Shown here one piece after another: positions 49,151 to 60,204 of a DNA stretch of 64,000 nucleotides. The position numbers were made by a program, and so were the translations under genes. The notes below the pieces were generated by a model. It worked only from the letters and a program-made list of their open reading frames with translations. It was not told the DNA's origin and did no database searches. Origin of the DNA: Cannabis sativa. Lineage: Eukaryota > Streptophyta > Magnoliopsida > Rosales > Cannabaceae. The first letter of the stretch is position 1. Every line of letters starts with the position of its first letter. The stretch is taken from positions 78,235,580 through 78,299,579 of the forward strand of contig NC_083610.1 in the NCBI RefSeq assembly GCF_029168945.1, given 5' to 3'.

Positions 49151-49645
49151 TGTAACGCCCTAATGCTAAGGCACGCTACAGTGCTTTTTTAATTATTGTG
49201 CAATCTTTGCTAATCAAAGAAATTTCTCGAAAAACGTGTCAAATTAAAACTTTTACTTTAAATATTAAACTTTGTAATATAATATAATATTTACAGATTT
49301 CGGGATCCCGTTTTTAAACTTTGTAAATTTACTTTTCAAAATATACATTCTAAAATACACAGATTTACAGGTCGCACAGCGACTTTCAAAATACAACTCC
49401 CAGATGTCCCGAGACCGAACACTCCAGGTCGCGCTGCTTGACATGTACAATCTCACCCGAGCTCAGGTTCATTCTTGTTCAGCCTTCGCATTTCCTTTAC
49501 CTACACATAGAAGCAGAAACTGTGAGTCAACAGACTCAGTAAGAAATGCATATAACATACCATATAATTTCCGACCTGTAAATAGGCGCCCATACACCTA
49601 TTTACAGAGCTTAACAGATGAGTATGAACGTTCAATACCAGGGTA
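49151..49645 (-). repeat. Tekay B LTR fragment 3 (U5 side)
   Basis: The first 495 bp of the LTR as read on the plus strand. It is lost beyond CAATACCAGGGTA, where other copies read on into CAACCACTATACC. It joins RNase H sequence of Tekay A through a short duplicated tract (see findings). Confidence 0.9.
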
Positions 49646-49661
49646 CTGATGCAGGTCGATC

Positions 49662-51557
49662 GGGTCTGGGGTGTGTACTGATGCAGGTCGATCGGGTTAT
49701 TGCTATGCCTCTCGTCAGTTGAAAGACCATGAACAGCGGTACCCGACTCATGACCTAGAACTGGCCGCGGTAGTGTTTGCTTTGAAAATTTGGCGGCATT
49801 ATCTCTATGGAGAGAGATGTGAAATTTATACCGACCATAAAATTCTCAAATATTTCTTTACCCAGAAAGATTTGAATATGAGACAGAGGCGTTGGTTGGA
49901 GTTAGTTAAGGACTACGATTGTGAGATCCTTTATCACCCTGGGAAGGCCAATGTAGTGGTCGATGCCCTGAGCAGGAAGGGTCCCGGGCAGGTAGCTAGT
50001 ATGGTTCAGATTTCACCTCAATTAGCAGAGGACATGGTCAGATCTAACATGAGTTTGTTGTAGGCAAACTTCATAACTTGACGTTGCAATCTGATCTGTT
50101 AGAACGAATTAAAGCCGCCTAGTTAACTGATCCAGAGTTAGTAAAGATCAGAGAAGAGTTATCGGCTGGTCAAGCCAGGGACTTTACAATGTCAGACAGT
50201 GGGATGTTGTTGTTCAAAACCAGGTTTTGTGTTCCTAATAGTGTAGAACTTAGAAATGAAATTCTCGAAGAAGCTCATATTACTCCATATTCCTTACATC
50301 CCGGCACCACCAAGATGTATCAAGATCTTAAACCTTACTTCTGGTGGAGCGGAATGAAGAAGAATGTGGTAGAGTTCGTATCGAGATGCTTAACCTGTCA
50401 GCAGATCAAGGCTGAACATCAGAGACCACCAGGGTTGTTACAGCCTTTAACCCTACCTGAATGGAAGTGGGAAGACATCACGATGGACTTTGTGGTTGTA
50501 TTACCTAGAACCACGGGTTTGTTTGATTCTATTTGGGTTGTGGTAGACCGATTCACGAAGTCTGCATATTTTCTACCAGTTAAAACAACCTTTTCAGTGG
50601 ATCAGTACGCAGATTTGTACGTCAAAGAAATAGTAAGACTGCATGGTGTACCAAAGTCCATAGTTTCGGATAGAGATCTGAAATTTACCTCTAAGTTTTG
50701 GCAGAGTTTGCAACGGGCTATGGGTACTAAACTGAAATTCAGTACAGCTTTCCATCCTGAGACTGATGGACAGTCCGAAAGGACAATTCAGATACTGGAA
50801 GATATGCTGCGAACCTGTGTTATGGATTTTGAGGGCTCATGGAGTAAGTACCTACCGTTGATAAAGTTCTCTTACAATAACAGTTTTCAAAGTACGATAG
50901 GGATGGCTCCCTATGAATTGTTATATGGCCGAAAGTGTAGATCTCCCATTCACTGGGATGAGGCAGGGGAGAAGAAATACCTAGGTCCAGAATCAGTACA
51001 GCGGACAATTGAGGCAATTGAGAAGATTAAAGCTAGAATGCTTGCCTCTCAGAGTAGGAAAAAGAGTTATGTAGATCTAAAACGCAAAAATGTTGAGTTC
51101 CAAATAGGGGATCACGTATTTTTGCGAGTATCTCCAATGAGGGGATCAAGCGTTTCGGGAAAAGAGGCAAGTTATGCCCAAAATTTACAAAACCTTTTGA
51201 GATTCTCGAGAAGGTTAGACAAGTGGCATATCGGTTACCTTAGCCTCCAGCTCTTTCAGCAGTTCACAACGTATTTCATGTCTCATATTGAGAAAATACG
51301 TTTCGGACCCTGCTCACGTACTTAGCTATGAAAATCTTGAACTGCAGCCAAACATGTCATATGAGGAACAGCCAGTTCAGATCCTTGACAGAAAGGATAA
51401 AGTTCTTCGGAATAAGACCATAGCTTTGGTCAAAGTACTCTGGAGAAATAGCAAGGTGGAGGAAGTCACCTGGGAGTTAGAATCAGACATGAGAGCTCAA
51501 TATCCAGAGTTATTCAGGTTAAATTTCGATGACGAAATCCTTTTACGGGGGGGATAG
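49662..51557 (+). pseudogene. Tekay A RNase H, integrase and C-terminal region
   Basis: Continues element A after Tekay B. RNase H text ([34 protein letters not shown]) is followed by a zinc-site region ([21 protein letters not shown]) and integrase core ([30 protein letters not shown]). It ends EEVTWELESDMRAQYPELF. Breaks by comparison with Tekay B: a one-base loss near 49700, a frameshift near 50060, a TAG near 50120 and a frameshift near 51140-51180. It ends 1-2 bp before the 3' LTR, after a purine-rich tract ACGGGGGGGA (about 51545-51554). Confidence 0.9.
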
Positions 51558-51558
51558 T

Positions 51559-51692
51559 TGTAAAGACCGCTTAGCTTTAATTTAGAAATTAACAGATAAT
51601 TAGGGTTTAATTATTTATTAATTCTAAATTATTAATCTATGGTGATTTATTTGAATTTAGAATGCATTTTTATGTCACATATAGATATTTCA
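51559..51692 (+). repeat. 3' LTR of Tekay A, segment 1
   Basis: TGTAAAGACCGCTTAGC, the same start as the 5' LTR. Interrupted by a Tekay B solo LTR at 51693. Confidence 0.93.
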
Positions 51693-53844
51693 TGTAACGC
51701 CCTAATGCTAAGGCACGCTACAGTGCTTTTTCAATTATTGTGCAATCTTTGCTAATCAAAGAAGTTTCTCAAAAAACGTGTCAAATTAAAACTTTTGCAT
51801 TAAATATTAAACTTTGTAATATAATAAAATATTTACAAGTGCCGGGATCCCGTTTTCAAACTTTGTAAAATTTACTTTCTAAAATATACATTCCAAAATA
51901 CACAATTTACTGGTCGCACAGCGACTTTCAAAATACAACTCCCAGTTGTCCCGAGACCGAACACTCCAGGTCGCGCTGCTAGACATGTACAATCTCATCC
52001 GAGCTCAGGTTCACTCATGTTCAGCCTTCGCCTTTCCTTTACCTACACATGGAAGCAGAACTGTGAGTCAACAGACTCAGTAAGAAATGCATATAACATA
52101 TCATATAATTTCCGACCTGTAAATAGGCGCCCATACACCTATTTACAAAGCTTATCAGATGAGTATGAACGTTCAAACTACTTGTGCTATTGACCATGAT
52201 ATCACTCCTACCAGCTTTATAATCGTGCTGTAGGACCGGCACTATGTTCGTGCTGCTATGATAGCGTCAACAACACCCAAAAGTATAATTGGCCATGGTA
52301 TCACTCTTAACCAGTACGATACCTGTACTGCTGAACCGACACGATGGTTGTGTCGCTATGATAGTACCAATTCATACTCTCGGGGGAGAATATCACTCTT
52401 AACCAGTACGATGCCTGTACTGCTGAACCGACACAATGATTGTGTCGCTATGATATTACCCGAACATATGCAATGATACAAACAGCATGCATATATATCA
52501 TACATATACATACACCCAGATAATCACATCACACATTATACACAGTTCTTACCTGTTTTCCGAATTCAAGTGTGCTGGCCGACCTGAACGGAAATCTCGT
52601 GCTAGATGGATGCCCTAATCACAATTGAAACCAAGTAAGTTACATGAATTAAACCCTAATCCTGGGAAACCCAAAACCGAAACCCTAGGTTCTGTTATAC
52701 TCATAATGGGTTATTCTAACTCTGGAAATGGGGAAACACCCAACCGAGGCATCGAAATGGCAAAAATTGAGAAAATGAAAGGCCCGGGGAACCTTGCCAA
52801 AACTGGCTAGCCGGTTTTTGTGGCCCTGCAAACCAGCTAGCCGGTTTGCACCAGTTTCCCCAAAGCATTTCATTCAATGCTCAATCTTCCACCAAATGCC
52901 ATGAAACCTTCCAGAGTACCTAATTAGGGCATAAACAACATATTCCAGCCAGCAATTCACAGAACAAACCATTCAAAATCAATTTGCCATTAAAGCTCAA
53001 AGCTTTGAACTCCATGTTCAAAGTTACATCAAACCAACCAAATAAACTCAAAACCAGCTGCTATGGGCTAAATTCAACTCAACCTAACCCTAGAATTCGA
53101 ACCAAACCAACATCAAACTCTAACAGCTCCTATAACACAATTTCACCATTTCAAAATAAGCAAAAACTTAAAAAAACTAAAGAGGGGTTCACTAGGGCTT
53201 ACCTTAACTTGAATCTCCCAAGGTTCCTTGCTGAAATCACCAAGATTCAGCAGCCCTTTTTCCTTGCCCTTGCTGGTTTCGAAGAGAGAGAGGGAAGAAA
53301 GGAAGCTTTTCCTTTGAATTTCTTATTTTCCTTCTAATTTTCTAAATGGGATAAATGGAATAAATTAATTTAGGGAAAATCCATTTCCCTTGGCTGAAAA
53401 CAAGTGGCCACGTGCCACACTTTTAGGCAGCCACACAACCCCAAACAAATTACCACTTTGCCCTTTAAGTTAACAGCTTAGGTGTCTCAAAAGCTAGGGG
53501 TAAAATGGTCAATTCCATAACCCCGCTCAATCCCGACAAAATATTTCCTTTAAAATATTTTCCACTAAGAAATAAGGTTCTAAACTTACCCATGTGGTCA
53601 ATCTAGCCATCCATCGCATTTTCCGTTGTCGCCGAGCAAAAATTACAAAAATAACATATTTCACATATAAGCTAAATAATACCCCTAGAGTTTAATAAAA
53701 TCTCCAGAATTGAGAAATTATAACTCTAATATTTATTTCTAAATATTGGGGTCCACAATTAAATTAATTCACAAATAATAATAAAATAATAAAAATCAGT
53801 GCTAATTGCCTTTACTAAACCAAATTACTAAAGTGGTCATTACA
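51693..53844 (-). mobile_element. Tekay B solo LTR inside the Tekay A 3' LTR
   Basis: 2152 bp, TGTAACGCCC...GTCATTACA, with exact 5-bp TSD TTTCA (51688-51692 and 53845-53849). It is close to the LTR at 42153-44239 but carries an extra repeat block at 52299-52455 and a different CCGG region (52800-52855). Confidence 0.96.
52299..52455. repeat. Two-unit minisatellite in the Tekay B solo LTR
   Basis: Units of about 66 bp starting TATCACTCTTAACCAGTACG at 52299 and 52391 (period 92 bp) are nearly identical. A more diverged related unit lies at about 52190-52270. The array is absent from the shared LTR at 42153-44239. Confidence 0.85.
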
Positions 53845-53849
53845 TTTCA

Positions 53850-55091
53850 TATTTTTGCATATTCAGTGCTCGACAACATTGGAACACGGTGTTTGGCTAT
53901 TAGAATCACATGTGTGAAACTAGTCTTTTTTAGTATAGCGGGGCAATATAGTTAGACATTGGGAATGTCAGGAATAGTCGAGATTTTAGAATTTCTCAAA
54001 ATAACCCTAAGTGCCCTTTTTGACTTTTAGTGTGGGAGGGGCAAAATGGTCATATTTGCCCCATTAGTCTTTTGTCATTTTGTGACTTTAGTTATGTTAA
54101 TTAATCTAATTTTAAGTTGATTTAGTTAATCAAAATATAGTGTATTTATCTCATTTTCAAAGAAAAATCAAATTAAAGAAAGAATCACATTTTCACTCTC
54201 AACTCTCTCTCTCTTTTGAATCCACCTAGAGGCAGGTAGGGTTTGTCAATTTCTTCTTCATTTCAAGTAGAATTCAGCAAGATTCTAGTGTAATCCAAGC
54301 CAAGGTATAGTCTCTAGCAACCTCCTCTTTGAATTCTTTGGTTTTAAGTTAGGGAATTTTGCATGCTTTGTGAGTTTTGTTGTTGTAGTTGCTGCTAGTG
54401 TTTGTTATTGTTTTTAGTGGTTAAATTATGCTTAGATATGTTGTTTTAGGCTTGTTGTGATGGATGGTTTGATGTTTGAGCAAGCTTTGAGTTTTAGAAC
54501 TCAAGCTTGGCTCTTTAATGGCATATTTTGTTTCCAAGCTTGTAATAGTGTTTTATTGCTTTGATATTGTTCTTTGAGGTCTAAATAGCAGGTCTGGAAA
54601 GTTTCATTGAGTTTGGGGTTGAATTGGTTGAGTTATGAATTTTTGTTGGATTCCTGCACTGAACCGGAATTCCGGTTTAGAGGGACTTGTAGGAACCGGA
54701 ATTCTGGTTGGTCCCCAAGAAACCCCACAGAACTGGAATTTCGATTGGGAACCGGTCTACCGGTTGGGGCAGTTTTGGGAACCCTAGTTTTTCCCATTTT
54801 GTGATGTTTAGGGTATTGCCATGTTATTCATCGATAGCGAAACTTTTAGTTTCAAGTTTAAGTCCCCGGAAAGTAATTTAGCGTGTCACTTACCTATGTT
54901 ATGATTGATGTGATTTAGGAGCCTGTAATTCGTCGAGCGGTTGTTCCACTCAGGTTGGCCGGCACACCTGAATTCGTAATCAAGGTAAGATTAGTATAAT
55001 GTTATGCATATGTTATTACATGTTTAGCGTACATGTTGTTTATGCCTATTAGATTACATTGATAACAGTAATAGTATACATAGAGTTGTAC
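53850..55091 (+). repeat. 3' LTR of Tekay A, segment 2
   Basis: Closely matches 32290-33515 of the 5' LTR with few substitutions. Interrupted at 55092 by an A-like solo LTR. The frame at 54607-54804 corresponds to that at 33038-33313 and is LTR sequence. Confidence 0.92.
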
Positions 55092-57063
55092 TGTAAAGAC
55101 TGCCTAGTCTTAATTTGGAAATTAGCAGATAATTAGGGTTTGATTATGAAAATTATTTATTAGTATTGAATTATTTATTTAGGATAATTTATGTGAATTC
55201 AGAATGTATTTTTATGTCACATATAGAAATTTCATAATTTTGCATATTTTGTGCCCGGTAACATTAAAACGCGGTCTATGGCTATTAGAATCACATCTTA
55301 GAATTTTTTAGTATAGCGGGACAATAATTTAGACATTGGGAATGTTGGGAATAGTCGGGATTTTAGAATTTCCCAAAATATCCCTTAGTGCCATTTTATG
55401 CCCTTTTTGTGTGGGAGGGGCAAAATGGTCATTTTTCCCCATAGGTTTTTGTCATTTAGTGGACTTGATTTTAATTAGTAATCTGATTTATATGTTAATG
55501 GGCTGAAAGTACATTAAATAAAACAAGTGTTACATTTCATTTACTCAAAAAAAAAAATAAGATTGAAAAAAGAAAAGGCATCTTCTCTCTCTTTCAAGCT
55601 TTCTCATTCGAACCCTCCTAGACCAGCTTGGGTTAAGATGTTTGTTCATCAATTCTTGTTAATTTCCAGCAGCCTTAAGTGAATCCAAGATAAGGTAAGT
55701 CTCTAAGCAACTTCCTCCTTAGTTTCTTAAGTTTTTAAGTTGTGAATCTTTGCATGATTTTAGTTTTAAGGAGTTGTGGTTGCTGTTATTGATTGTTGTT
55801 ATTTTCTGAGATAGAATTATGTGTAGATATGTTGAATTAAGCATGTATTAGTGGCTGTTAATAGATTTAACCAAGCTTTGAGTTTTAGAACTCAAACTTA
55901 GAGCTTTAATGGTGATTTTTCGATTTTGAGCTTGGGTAACTGTTTTATTACTTGGAAATGGTTTATTGGGGTATAATATGCAGGTCTAGAAAGTTTGGTT
56001 GAGTTGGAAACGATTTGGTTAGGGTTTGGAGTTTTTTGGTTTTTCTGGGTAAAATCGGCTAACCGGTTTTACAATGCTTGTAAAACCGGTTACCCGGATT
56101 TTGCAGCAGGGAAACCCGAAAAATTCAGCTTGTTGTTTCGCGTCAATTTCAGGTTTTAGTTGGTTGGTTGCCTGCTAGTTTAGGTATTGCCATAGTAAGT
56201 TGCAGTAGATAGGTTTTTTGTTTAAAACCTAAGTCTCGGTTGTGATTTAGCGAGTCACTTATGCGTGTTGTATCGATGTGATTTAGGAGCCTATAATTCG
56301 TCGAGCAGTTGTTCCACTCAGGTTGACCGGCACACCTGAATTCGGAATTGAGGTAGGATTAGTATAATATCATGCATATGTTATTACATGTTTAGCGTAC
56401 ATGTTGTTATTGCCTGTTAGAATACATGGATAGCAGTAATAGTATACATAGAATTGTACTGATTATTAATAAATGTATGTTGGCTAGAATACTTATCGAT
56501 GTTGTCACATCAATATGGTTAGAGTATGACTAGCATATTGAGTATAGGCTGATATTATGGTCGATAGTATTGTCTTATGAACGTTCTAGACTCAGTACCG
56601 TGTGGGACACAGGAATTAGGGTTATGATCGGGTGTATGGGCGCTAGATTATAACCCGGGTTATTTGTATGTTATAAGTTATGCTTTTCTTACTGAGTCTG
56701 TCGACTCACAGTGCTATCTTTATGTGTAGGTAAAGGCAAGGCTAAAGCTGAGGAACCGTGAGCACGAGCAGGTGAAGATTGTACATGTCAGGGCGGTTAG
56801 GCCTGGAGCGTACGCTCTTTGGGACATTGAGGCGTTTGTTGTATAGTCGTTGGGCGACAAACTTTTGTTTATGTGTATAGCAAACTTTTAGAAAGTATTT
56901 TGTAAATGGGATCCCAGAATTTTATATATGTAATACTTTAAGTTTTTATTTAAATAAGAAAATTTTAATTATTCACGATTTTCAATAACCTCGTTGATTA
57001 GCAACGAGCTGCACAGTACGTTAAAAATCACGCTAACATGCCTATGCTAGTTAGGGTGTTACA
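55092..57063 (+). mobile_element. Tekay A-like solo LTR (diverged subfamily)
   Basis: 1972 bp, TGTAAAGACTGC...GGTGTTACA, with exact 5-bp TSD TGTAC (55087-55091 and 57064-57068). Same order of parts as the A LTR, but clearly diverged in the middle, including a different CCGG block (56049-56096). It inserted into the 3' LTR of a related element. Confidence 0.96.
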
Positions 57064-57068
57064 TGTAC

Positions 57069-57672
57069 TGATTACTGATAAATGTATGTTGGCTGAAATA
57101 CTGATCGATGTTGTCATATCAATATGGCTAGAGTATGACTAGTATATTGAGTATAGGCTGACATTATGGTCGATAGTATTGTCGTATGGACATCCTAGAC
57201 TCAGTACCGTGTGGGACACAGGGATTAGGGTTATGATCAGGTGTATGGGCGCCAGGTTATAACCCAGGTTATTTGTATATCATATGTTATGCTTTTCTTA
57301 CTGAGTATGTCGACTCACAGTGCTATTGCTATGTGTAGGTAAAGGCAAAGCTAAAGTTGAGGAGCCGTGAGAGCGAGCAGGTGAAGATTGTACATATCAG
57401 GGCAGTTAGGCCTGGAGCGTACGATCCTCGAGACATCACGGCTTTTGCTGTTTAGTCGCTAGGCGACAAATATTTTGTATATGAATAGTAAACTTTTGTA
57501 ACTGTATTTTGTAAACGGGATCCCGAAATTTTATAAATGTAATATATTATGTTTTAAATAATTAAGCAAAATTTTAATTATTCACGATTTTCAATAATCT
57601 CGTTGATTAGCAACGAGCTGCACAGTACGTTAAAAATTACGCTAACAGTCCTATAATAATTAGGGTGTTGCA
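57069..57672 (+). repeat. 3' LTR of Tekay A, segment 3
   Basis: Resumes the 5' LTR match from about 33521 to its end, finishing GGTGTTGCA. An extra G at 57673 separates it from the ATTTT TSD. Confidence 0.92.
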
Positions 57673-58186
57673 GATTTTGCCCAATAATTTATTCTTTTTT
57701 AATCCATATAACTCAGCCCTAAGCCCTGGTTGAAACACTATAAAAGGAACATGATGCTCTCACTCTTTCGCTTGATGCCTTCAACCAAATCAAACCTAGT
57801 TTTCTCTTTCAAACAACTATTAGATGACAGAGTTCCTTCTTTAGTGATTTCAGCCTCCTTTATTGTTCTTCACCATTCAAAACCTTGAGTGAAAGAGTGT
57901 CATGCCCACACATAGCAAGTCAAGTACTCAATCATAGTGAGTAAGACGGTGGTAACCAAACCCAAAGGAGAGAAAGAGATCTAGATTCAGATCTTGATAA
58001 TGCTCTGCGACAGAAAGAAATCAAGGGCTAGAGATCTTGAACGGAAGGAGTCAATTTTGCTGCAATCAATGTAAGGTTTTCTTAAACCCTTATGTGTTTA
58101 TTTTATTGTTTTAGAGATATTCATATTTAGGATGTTAAACAACATACTTGTTAGTAAATCTAGATCTTGGTAAAATATTTCTAACA
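57673..58186 (+). repeat. Outer copia-type LTR, right segment
   Basis: Completes the LTR begun at 30824. Text at 57965-58186 (GGAGAGAAAGAGATC, CGGAAGGAGTC, AATGTAAGGTTTTC, ending TATTTCTAACA) matches the reverse complement of the solo LTRs. TSD with the left end is unclear: GTACA precedes 30824, while GTACT appears four bases after 58186. Confidence 0.85.
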
Positions 58187-59218
58187 AACCGTACTATGGT
58201 CCTTGCGCTCCTCGTTAGTTTGCATGGACGAGGCTGCCCCTGCCATAGCAGCTGGCTGCACCGTCGATGAAGCCTCGCCAAAAGCCACAACGATCGAGGA
58301 GGTAGCCGCCTCTGCAATGGCCTCCCTGTGAATCTCCATGCCCATGAGGGCAGGCTCAAACCCTTCGCCATCTTGCATGACGTGGCGACGTAATTCTTCC
58401 TGGCTTGTCACCTCTGCCACTTCATGCTCCAACCGTTCTCTTTCATAAGGAGCGTAGTCCGAAAAGCAATCCTTGATTGTAGACCCCACCCGAACCCATG
58501 GGCCATACATTTGCACAGTCCTTCCAAAATCATCAGTAATCATTTTTTGTTCCTACAAACCCTCTTCATGGCCAATGATTCCGCATTTATAGCAAACTTG
58601 TGGGAGATTTTCATATTTAAAATAACACCATAGATTCACTCCCTCCGGCATAGGAAGAAAGAGCCCAACCAATAAGGGTTTACGTAGTTGCATATTGACC
58701 CTGAACCGAACATATTATTGAGTGGGGAAGCTATTTTTCCACATTTGATCGATGCTTGCCTCTGAACCTATACGTTCCACAATCGCCGTCGCATTTTTTG
58801 TAGTCCAAAATCGAGGGGGTAACTCATAAACCCGCACTCACACCTGGGAGATACTAAAGTCCACAGACCGCCACTGTCCATCCTTAGGAATGGGTTTAAC
58901 AATCATAAACCCATCACACACTCTCCAAGGAGCATTAGTCACATTTAACTCCGCCTCATGTCTCTTGGAGAAACAGATGATGAAGGTGTTAGCCGCTACT
59001 TCCTCAAGTTTCCACCCCTTCGCCAATCTCCATTTACGAGCCAGAACCGCTCGGAGAAGCCCCAGAAAAATAGCCTTCTTAGTAATCAGCCGAACCACCA
59101 CCGACCTTTCTATAACATCCTTGCCCAGCTCATCATTATCTTCCAGAGAAATAGATAAGTTGTTGATGCTGCTAATGATCGCTTCCTCTCCATCACCTCT
59201 TTTCCTTTACTTGCCATG
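58187..59218 (-). pseudogene. LINE ORF1, N-terminal part
   Basis: Reads from ATG 59218 (MASKGKEVMER). After a one-base shift near 59190 come LSISLEDNDELGKDVIERSV and a DUF4283-type core (RKWRLAKGWKLEEVAANTFI, NAPWRVCDGFMIVKPIP). After stops near 58838 and 58735 and later, it reaches a partial zinc knuckle (CYKCGIIGHEE, near 58575-58605) and a 120-codon tail (58543-58187). It is cut at 58187 by the outer copia LTR and appears to continue at 30823. The 5' UTR probably extends to about 59400. Bounds there are not marked. Confidence 0.8.
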
Positions 59219-59400
59219 ATCCCAAAAGGGCCCGAAAATACACACTCCCCAAGGCAGTCACACTCGAAAAATCGCACTCAACAGCTCCAATGGAACAGTG
59301 TATACAAATGATACAGGGAATAGACCTGAAAACCCTAGACCACAAGAGGGTCAAAAACTTAAGAACGGAGTTTGTACGAAATTCTTACTGTACAGAAAAA

Positions 59401-60189
59401 AAAAATCACCATATTCACAAATTATACATTTTCCACTATTCTTAGTTTTTGTAATTTTCGGAGTTACGTAGTTGTCACAATTTTCAATGTATGTTAAAGT
59501 ATATTTTAATAATTTTGCTTATATTAAAAATAAAATTAAATTTAAAAGGTATTTATATGGGTGGTAAATGTAAAATGATATTTTTGTTGAGATGTATCTT
59601 TTTACTGTTGAGATGTATATTTAGTAAACTGCATTGTACTTCATTTTAGTGAGTTTGCATTTTCTTTAATGTAAGCATTTGATATGTTCCAAATGTTTAT
59701 AGATTAAATAAAGAGGTTTTTACAAAAATATTATATTTTGAGTAAAAATTTATAATTTTACTATCACATAGATTTTTTTACAAAAATATTATCTTTTTAT
59801 AAAATAACCGTAAACAACAAAACAGAATAATTAAAAATAACAGTGGAACAACTAAAAAAACAACAGTATAACAACAGTGAAAAACTTAACACAGTACACA
59901 TTATCAAAAGTACATAGTGTTTTTGAAAAAAAATATAATATTTTTGAAAAAAATTCTTCTCTATAATAAAAAAAAAAAGGAAATTTTAGTATGTGATGTA
60001 AGAACTCCTTAAATAAATTGAGTAATCATTTGAAGCCCACTAATCATTATAAAAGGTTTTTGTAATTTTTCTCAAAATTTACAATGAATTAGAGCACTTT
60101 TATGAGCTTCTCAATCATCATAGTTTTTTTTCTTCATCTTATCATAAATTTTTTAATAACATCATCTTAGTTTTTCTTCATTATTTAAA
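59401..60189. other. AT-rich spacer
   Basis: No open frame or repeat boundary of note. It contains A/C-rich text with repeated ACAACAGT-like words at about 59810-59890. Confidence 0.6.
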
Positions 60190-60204
60190 TATTTTTTTCT
60201 TGAC

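Larger units (their letters stand above)
40550..49645 (-). mobile_element. Tekay element B, tandem LTR-int-LTR-int-LTR array, minus strand
   Basis: Plus-strand order: partial LTR (40550-41159), gag start fragment (41160-41881), leader and PBS, full LTR (42153-44239), complete interior (44241-48878), leader and PBS (49134-49146), partial LTR (49151-49645). The middle LTR is flanked by a PBS on its left and by a polypurine tract (complement) on its right, so it serves as 5' LTR for one unit and 3' LTR for the other. The left unit lost almost all of its interior and much of its outer LTR. The right outer LTR is truncated together with part of element A. The left edge abuts CCTTC (40545-40549); no TSD partner remains. 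Confidence 0.88.
32155..57672 (+). mobile_element. Tekay/Del-type Ty3-gypsy element A, defective and multiply invaded
   Basis: 5' LTR at 32155-34125 and 3' LTR in pieces at 51559-51692, 53850-55091 and 57069-57672. A primer-binding site and decayed gag, protease, RT, RNase H and integrase follow each other on the plus strand. The 5-bp TSD is ATTTT (32150-32154), seen again at 57674-57678 with one extra G at the 3' LTR edge. The C-terminal region EEQPVQILDRKDKVLRN is typical of the integrase tail in Tekay chromoviruses. Secondary insertions are two copia solo LTRs, Tekay B and two solo LTRs in its 3' LTR. A segment of about 0.3 kb between RT and RNase H is missing. Confidence 0.92.

Noticed and set aside
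50820..51017. Minus-strand frame in the Tekay A integrase region
   Set aside because: Antisense shadow of the integrase gene.
30819..58195. GTACA / GTACT as TSD of the outer copia LTR
   Set aside because: One mismatch and a four-base offset after the right end make it unsafe to claim; noted only as possible.
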